From: Gamsiella multidivaricata
Taxonomy: Eukaryota > Mortierellomycota > Mortierellomycetes > Mortierellales > Mortierellaceae
Assembly (NCBI RefSeq): GCF_025024155.1
Contig: NW_026251719.1
Location: 186,001-250,000, forward strand
DNA length: 64,000 nucleotides
Direction of reading: 5' to 3'
Part shown: one piece after another, positions 58,243 to 64,000 of the stretch
Layout of the letters: the number at the start of each line of letters is the position of its first letter
Position numbering within the stretch: position 1 is the first letter of the stretch
Program-made: the position numbers and the translations under genes
The notes under the pieces: generated by a model
The model's database searches: none
Told to the model about the DNA's origin: nothing
Seen by the model: only the letters and a program-made list of their open reading frames with translations

Positions 58243-59709
58243 ATGTCCTCCACACATTCTCGCACCCACCGCTCCATCCTCCCCTCCCCTGCCACACTCC
58301 TCCTCTCCTCCTTCGTCCTCCTCTTCTCCTCCCTCATCTCCCCCACCCACGCACGCATCACCTGCCAATCCCCAGTCGGCTCCCACACCGTCGGCGACAT
58401 CTTACCGCTTCAATGGTCCGATAACGGTGCCTGGCCCAAATCCGCAGATGTCTACTCTGCAGACGCGGACGTCGTCTGTTCCACGGGCTCAAAAACGATC
58501 TTGACGATCCCCTCGATCACGAACGGACAGTCGTGGACGATCCCTCCAGAAGTTCTGTCGGCGGGGTGTCCAGGCAATAGAATCCGGGTCGAGTATGGAG
58601 GGAAGGTGTGGGATGTGTTGCACCTGTTGCATGTCTTAAGCTTCTCAACCAAATGTGAGGACATGGTCATTGCAGAGGCTGTTACGACCACGACTACGAC
58701 CACGACCATAATCACGACAACCACACCAGCGACAACGACGACTTTGTTGACCTCGACTATTGGGACGACGACGATGACGACGGCGACGACAAATGGGTCT
58801 TTAACGATAACTTCATTAACGACGGCAATGCCGACAACGACAACGGGGTCCCCGACGCCGGACAGGAACGGCGGCGGTTCCTCAACGACGATCACGACGA
58901 CCTCACGACCAAACACTGCGGCGATCGTCTTTGGAATTCTTGGCGGGATCGTCCTCATTGGCCTGGTGGTCTTTGGGATCATTGTGAGCAAACGGCGGAA
59001 ACGTCGTATGGAGGAACAGAAATGGTTGACGCAGGAAGCACTCAACCGTGCAGGATTCGGTGGCGGTAGTGCTGGGGCCGTTGGAAGCTCGGTCGCGACA
59101 TCCGCCGGTAGAAGGGCAGGAGGAAGGCCCTCGTATGAGGATCAGCTTGGATTTTACCGACAGGATCCTGTTCCTGTAGGGAAGGCGCCTCTGCCGAGTC
59201 AGGAATTCATCCCCCTGACCCAGGCACCGGCACAGCATAGTCACTTGGGGAACGTTCCTATGATGCAGGAATACAACCATCGCCACCAACATCAACTTCC
59301 ACCACCTGCAACGCTCTCTGGACGGAGTCCTCATGAAGAGCAAAGTTACTGGCCTCCTACATCTGGTTCTGAATACGAGGTCCCTCCACCGCATGGATTC
59401 CATACCTACGCCTCAGGACCCTACAACAACCATCATCACCACCACCACCAACAACAACAACAACAACAACAACAGCAATATGACCAATTTCATCCTGCTC
59501 AAGATCTTCGCGCCCCTGCATCCATCGCTTCACCGGCGCCGGCACTGGCACCAATGGTGACAGTGGGATCAGAGAGCCCAGCGCAGGGCCTGATGGCGGT
59601 GGCAAGTCCTCAGCCAACGAATCGGGATTATTATCAGCGCATGCAGAGTCTGGAGCTACCGCGGCTCCCGCTTCCACCCACGATCACGGCCCCCGGTACA
59701 CAGCAGTAG
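58243..59709 (+). CDS. KRE9/KNH-like domain, single-pass membrane protein (tandem copy 2)
   Basis: A single exon of 488 aa. Signal peptide at about 1-38 (LLLSSFVLLFSSLISPTHA), then ITCQSPVGSHTVGDILPLQW, matching copy 1 (ITC, Pro-x-Gly, GD, W). The segment HDC-like SWTIPPEV and RIRVEYGG also parallels copy 1 (YNWTIPS, HIEYSG). A Thr-rich stalk (about 145-215), a transmembrane helix (IVFGILGGIVLIGLVVFGII) and a basic KRRKRRM stop follow. The cytoplasmic tail holds a His6 and a long Gln tract encoded by CAC/CAA repeats near 59437-59478. Unlike copy 1 there is no intron. Likely a wall-associated sensor or adhesin, by inference. Confidence 0.82.
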   Translation: MSSTHSRTHRSILPSPATLLLSSFVLLFSSLISPTHARITCQSPVGSHTVGDILPLQWSDNGAWPKSADVYSADADVVCSTGSKTILTIPSITNGQSWTIPPEVLSAGCPGNRIRVEYGGKVWDVLHLLHVLSFSTKCEDMVIAEAVTTTTTTTTIITTTTPATTTTLLTSTIGTTTMTTATTNGSLTITSLTTAMPTTTTGSPTPDRNGGGSSTTITTTSRPNTAAIVFGILGGIVLIGLVVFGIIVSKRRKRRMEEQKWLTQEALNRAGFGGGSAGAVGSSVATSAGRRAGGRPSYEDQLGFYRQDPVPVGKAPLPSQEFIPLTQAPAQHSHLGNVPMMQEYNHRHQHQLPPPATLSGRSPHEEQSYWPPTSGSEYEVPPPHGFHTYASGPYNNHHHHHHQQQQQQQQQQYDQFHPAQDLRAPASIASPAPALAPMVTVGSESPAQGLMAVASPQPTNRDYYQRMQSLELPRLPLPPTITAPGTQQ

Positions 59710-59942
59710 TGGCAGTGGCAGTAGATAGTAATGAAGCATGGCATAGGCCTGTGGCGGCTGGGACAGGGATAGGAGCTATGGGGCTCAGGGGGGCTGTGTT
59801 GATAGGAAGGGTTTGAATAGGCAGGAGGATAATCGAGCTTTAGAAGCAGCGTAGAAAAGTGCTACTAAAGAATACGAGAACGTACCCCACATAGTCTACA
59901 CATGTATGATCATTATTATGATGAAAACAATCCAAACAGTAT

Positions 59943-60784
59943 TTATTCTTGGGGACGATGTCTACGGCGGTAGTTTGTGAACCAGTTATTTAGTTGTCGC
60001 TCAGTGATAGATGCTTCCTTGCAAAGTTCAGACTTCTCCTTTTTGCTAGGAAATGGATGGGCCGCATGGTCGTCGATCCATTTCTTGAGAATATTGGTGT
60101 AGTGCAGTTTGAGCTCGCGTCGGACTCGGGGATTGTTTGTCGATTGGAGGTCCAAGTCGTTCGTGCCACTCTGAGCAGGTATCTCGCATGGCATGCTTTC
60201 GAGGCTAGGATTAGGCGCGTTTTTCAGTTTCGCAAGCATTCTCAGACATACTGTTCGGTGTTCCATGTTCAGACTCTGGGCCACTCGCAGTAATGAGATG
60301 CCATCCCCGTCTAGATACAGAGTCGCCTCTCTTCGCATGTCGGTATACACTAAAAGGAATCGCTTGCGATTGCTGACCACAGCTTCGATAGTGTTTTCTT
60401 TTTCGAGTTCGCCGAAGGACGCGAGGAGATATTCTGTGTATCGGTGAAGGTGAGATGATGACAACATTTCCAGGTTTGGCCGGCGATCAGCGCCGAAGTC
60501 TTTTCGAACGTGCACTTGGGGCGCTTGGAGAGCAGTTTTGCGAGTAGGAAATAACATGCTTTTGTTGGAAGACGTTTTATTTTAGAATGTGAAGTGGTGA
60601 AGAGAGGAGTAATAGAAACCAGATCTTAGAGAAACCAGATCTGAGAGAAACCAATTCAGGACGTATGCGCTGACTTGAGACAGTTTATGTCAATCAGTGA
60701 TCAAGCTTACTGATGCTGCGCCACAGCGTCATTCCAGGAGATGTTTCGTTGGTTCAACTTCAAGCGTCCGAATACCTGCTCCAT
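59943..60784 (-). CDS. TALE-class homeodomain protein
   Basis: The main exon (60558-59943) encodes 204 aa from an internal ATG at 60557. The homeodomain lies at the C-terminus: HYTNILKKWIDDHAAHPFPS, then ITERQLNNWFTNYRRRH, with the three-residue loop extension between helices 1 and 2 that defines TALE proteins. WF-x-N-x-R is intact. An upstream ATG at 60784 opens MEQVFGRLKLNQRNISWNDA and reaches a GTAAGC donor at 60710. Splicing to the AG just before 60558 keeps the frame and would add about 25 residues. The acceptor is not T-rich, so this exon is tentative. TALE proteins are DNA-binding regulators; in Dikarya one class sets mating type, but no partner homeodomain gene is nearby. Confidence 0.85.
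60612..60652. repeat. Short tandem repeat of a 17-base unit in homeodomain-gene intron/leader
   Basis: AGAAACCAGATCT recurs with the spacing of about 17 bases (agaaaccagatcttag, agaaaccagatctgag, agaaaccaat), two and a half copies, upstream of the main homeodomain exon. Confidence 0.6.
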
Positions 60785-62682
60785 GTCTACCTATCATTAA
60801 GAGTGTGAGCATTAGCCGTTTGTAATGAATTGAATCCTGGGCCGTAATATGATTGATGAGTAAGAAGTATATATGAGATAGAGGCTCGCCTTCGCATTGT
60901 ACCTCAATGTAAGTCGTATGTGAGTTTCAGAACCGCGCAGTGTATAGGCTATACTTCGCCCTTCTGGGAGTAGAGTATGAGAGAGGCATGCTTAGTGAAT
61001 CGCTATACGCTTCTGTTCAATAAAACTTAAGACCGGCCCATCTCCGAGGCAGATAGCCTCACACGCGAGCGTCTTGAAGCACTTGCGGCGCCTTTAGTGT
61101 GATCATGACAAACCTAGAAGCGGTAAGCATCAGTGATACGCAAGTGATTGTCCGTGTGGAACACGTCTGAGGGGGATGTGTTGATAAACAACGTCATCTT
61201 ATTACATTTCAAGATGCACTGATGAGCGAGAACGGTCTCGAAGGACAAGTCAGACTGGGTCCGAGCTAGTGATGGATCTTTGCTGATGTTCGATAGAAGG
61301 GGGATGAGGGGGGGAACAGCTGGACACGCATAGATGGCTGGCTGACAGCTGGATTTGCTTCAGGCAAGGATGTGCTGTGCTATACCATACTATGTATGCT
61401 CTGCTGCAAATGTGGAGAAGGATCGATTGTCTCCTAAAAGCGGCAATCGGTGTTGATATGGGGCGATGAAGCGGTGTCTGACTGACTCTTTCTTATCCCC
61501 ATCGCTTGTTCCCCACTTCAGCTCTGTCTTTTTACACATCGAAATGCTGTTCCTTTCCATTGCAGGCAACTGATGTCCGAGCCGAGGGGCGCTTTAATTC
61601 TATCCCGTGCGAGGGAAAACAATAAAATAGATCATGCCACTACAGCTGCAACTCAAAAACAGAAATCAGACCAATTGGCTGCAAAAGATTGTGGTTTGGG
61701 TCCTCCCACCTTCCATGTGCTGAAGTGAACTGTAATGCAGACATCATGCCCAGAAACCGGTAAAGTGGCGGGGGATTGTCGTAGCCAACTTCTAGCCACT
61801 GCTTGCCTTAAAAAGAACCAGACAACCAACGGCCTTGGCCCTTCCTTCTGCTTTATGTGTGTCACTTATCTCTTTCGGGCGTAGGGCTGGCACAAAATAT
61901 ATTAGTCATTGCCGAAAAGAGCTGCACGAATTAAATACGGAGGGGAAAGTATACAGAAACCAAGGCAGGTAAAAAAAAAAAAAGCTCCTCTTAAACATGA
62001 TTCATTTTGCTCCGAATGCGACCAAAGAACGCTGAAGTTGTTTTTGCATCTGGGCCAGGCCATCCTCAAGGAGGGATCGATGGACCTGAAAGAGCAAGAT
62101 CTGCTGAGATGCAATCGATGCAACTGATGCATGTGTCGTAGATATGGAAGAGAGAGAGTCGGGATCAAAGGTGAGACCCCGCAGAGCAGCGCAGTCGGAT
62201 GCAGCCTGGGCAGGGGGGTGTCCTTCGTCTTGCATGTGGGTGGGGCGCGGATACGGGACCGGGTGCTGCAGCTCCTGTTCATCTCTACGAGGGAAGTGGC
62301 ATGTTTGTGTGTGTGGGTGTGGGTGCGGTGTACGTAGTGTGTACGTGTGTGGGAATCTCCACTGTTTATGCCTCCGATGCGATTTTTTTAAGGTTCGTGT
62401 GTTTTCCGAAGCGAGAGTCCGACAGCGAACACAATATTGAGCACATCAAACACTGGACACATAGGACAGGGACACTGGAGAAAACATCTGCCCCCTCCTC
62501 CTCTTTCCTCTCTTTCCTCTCTTCCCTCTTTTCTTCTCCCTCCTCACACTCATTCTCCGCACTTCTCTCTTCCTCACACCCCTCTCCCATCCACCAAATC
62601 TGAAGATCCGCTCAACCAGACCTGAATCTTCTTGATCTGCCCCATTCCCCATTCTCCAATCTCAATCGCGCTCTTGCCTACC
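60785..62682. other. Intergenic between homeodomain gene and ALAS
   Basis: About 1.9 kb. No gene was recognised. From 62480 to 62600 the plus strand is C/T-rich and looks like ALAS promoter or leader. Confidence 0.5.
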
Positions 62683-64000
62683 ATGGAACTCGCCGCCAAA
62701 GCCTGCCCCTTCCTCCGCAACTCCACCCCTTCGGCCCTTCGCTCGCTCTCCCAGCGTCCTGCAAAGACCGCCATGGCCCCCAACGGTCTCGTTCACATGG
62801 CCCAGCAATGTCCTGTCATGGGCAAGGCCATGACCGTCCAGGCGAGATCCGCCATGATGGCCGGTGGCTGCCCTGCTTCTGCTGGCGCCCGCCACTTCAG
62901 CGCCTCGGCTGTCAAGTCCAAGCCCGCCAAGAGCCAGGTCCTTAGCTATGCCTCTGCTATCTCCTCCAACGATATCAAGGCCTCCGTCCAGCACGAGCTC
63001 CACAAGGCCAACCCTGCCCCTGGTGCTGGTATGGACTGAATCGAATCTGCTTTGATCAATCCTGGATCCAAACGTTTTTTGATATATCGAACTCGCATAC
63101 TGACGACCAATTCTTCCTTCTGATCTCAAGCTTGCCCTTTCAAGCCCGTGGTCCCTGTTTCTCATGTCGCCCCCACCGCCGGCAAGACCTTTGATTATGA
63201 GGCTATCTACGAAGCTGAATTGGACAAGAAGCACCACGACAAGTCCTATCGCTTTTTCAACAATATCAACCGTCTCGCCCAGCGATTCCCTCGCGCCCAT
63301 ACCGCCAAGATCGAGGACGAGGTCACTGTCTGGTGTTCGAACGACTACCTAGGCATGTCTAAGAATCCTGTCGTGGTCGAGACCATGAAGGCAACTCTGA
63401 GCAAGTACGGTGCCGGTGCTGGCGGTACCCGCAACATTGCCGGTAACGGTGCCTTGCATCTAGAGCTTGAGGAGGAACTGGCGTCTCTGCACCGCAAGCC
63501 TGCTGCCCTGGTTTTTTCGTCCTGCTATGTCGCCAACGACGCCACGCTCAGCACCCTCGCCCAGAAGTTGCCCAACTGTGTCATCCTCTCAGACGCCATG
63601 AACCATGCCTCCATGATCCAGGGCATCAAGCATTCGGGTGTGAAAAAAATGATCTTCCGTCACAACGACACCGCTCACCTCGAGGAGCTTCTCCAGACCC
63701 TTGACCCCTCGATTCCCAAGATTATCGCCTTCGAGACCGTCTACTCTATGTCTGGCACAATCGGCAAGGTCAACGATATCTGTCGCCTGGCTAAGAAGTA
63801 CGGTGCCATTACCTTCCTCGATGAGGTACACGCCGTAGGCATGTACGGTCCTCATGGTGCCGGCGTTGCTGAGCACCTGGACTTTGCCGACAACCTGAAT
63901 CGTCCTCTGGATAGCCCCGTCAAGAATGTTATGGATCAAGTCGACATCATCTCCGGCACTCTCGGCAAGGCCTTTGGTGTCGTCGGCGGCTATATTGCTG
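62683..64000 (+). CDS. HEM1: 5-aminolevulinate synthase, mitochondrial (3' end beyond window)
   Basis: Exon 1 62683-63028 and exon 2 63131 to the window edge; about 405 residues are visible. The enzyme condenses glycine with succinyl-CoA using PLP, the first step of heme synthesis in fungal mitochondria. Core motifs: SYRFFNNINRLAQRFP, WCSNDYLGMS, GAGAGGTRNIAGN, DEVHAVGMYG (PLP-ring Asp and His) and SGTLGKAFG with the PLP lysine, close to the end of the window. The N-terminal presequence has four Cys-Pro dipeptides of the heme-regulatory type (ACPFLRNS, QQCPVMGKA, GGCPASAG and, across the exon junction, ACPFKPV). In animal and fungal ALAS such motifs let heme block import. The protein runs off the right edge. 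Confidence 0.96.

Overview
The window is nuclear DNA of a filamentous, early-diverging fungus, most likely Mortierellomycota/Mucoromycota (Mortierella or Linnemannia type). That placement is inference. It rests on fungal protein families (an NsdD-like GATA factor, OMS1, CCP1, a Cdc4/Mlc1 light chain, KRE9/KNH-like wall proteins, mitochondrial cysteine synthase), on many short GT-AG introns with branch-like and T-rich 3' ends, on long A/T homopolymer runs, and on genes that yeasts have lost (CNOT11, an augmin HAUS3-like subunit). There are no operons, tRNA/rRNA genes, CRISPR arrays or prokaryotic features. Genes are read individually from both strands, and I joined exons by hand using splice sites, reading phase and family motifs.

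Layout. 1-1619: intergenic, with a 303-bp MITE-like element. 1620-4970 (+): GATA factor. 5501-6362 (-): secreted C-type-lectin-like protein. 6913-8021 (-): mitoribosomal mS38/Cox24, with a GC-AG intron. 9171-12143 (+): LAMMER kinase, nine exons. 12144-14771: gene-poor, with a degenerate coding island on the minus strand. 14772-18578 (-): four-LIM paxillin-like protein. 18579-21311: intergenic. 21312-23022 (+): cysteine synthase. 23400-24144 (-): Bet1/Sft1-type SNARE, divergent from 24338-26521 (+), an augmin HAUS3-like subunit. 26592-28704 (-): membrane-anchored PHP phosphoesterase. 29150-31601 (-): cytochrome c peroxidase. 32632-about 34823 (-): CNOT11. 36027-36938 (-): OMS1-like methyltransferase. 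37794-38893 (-): Ser/Thr-rich single-pass surface protein. 41717-42109 (-) and 43485-43844 (+): small orphan proteins. 44848-46188 (+): essential myosin light chain whose first coding exon is only the ATG. 46691-49813 (-): Gln/His-rich C2H2 protein. 52471-54323 (+): four-CBS protein. 55242-56956 and 58243-59709 (+): tandem KRE9/KNH-like membrane proteins. 59943-60784 (-): TALE homeodomain protein. 62683-64000 (+): 5-aminolevulinate synthase, cut by the window edge.

Functionally this is an ordinary mixed chromosomal neighbourhood. Heme synthesis (ALAS) and heme use (CCP1, with OMS1 and mS38 as mitochondrial partners) recur. Cytoskeleton and cell-polarity genes are frequent (LIM protein, myosin light chain, augmin), as are wall and surface sensors (three single-pass Ser/Thr-rich proteins). 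I found no convincing novel multi-gene system. The most unusual items are small-scale: a MITE with nested palindromic arms, a 64-bp hairpin with a 5-bp target-site-like duplication, non-canonical or tiny exons, a degenerate coding island, and two orphan small proteins.

Limits: exon borders were deduced by eye. Most multi-exon models close exactly in phase. The 5' ends of CNOT11, the SNARE and cysteine synthase, and the 3' exon of the lectin-like gene, are the least certain.
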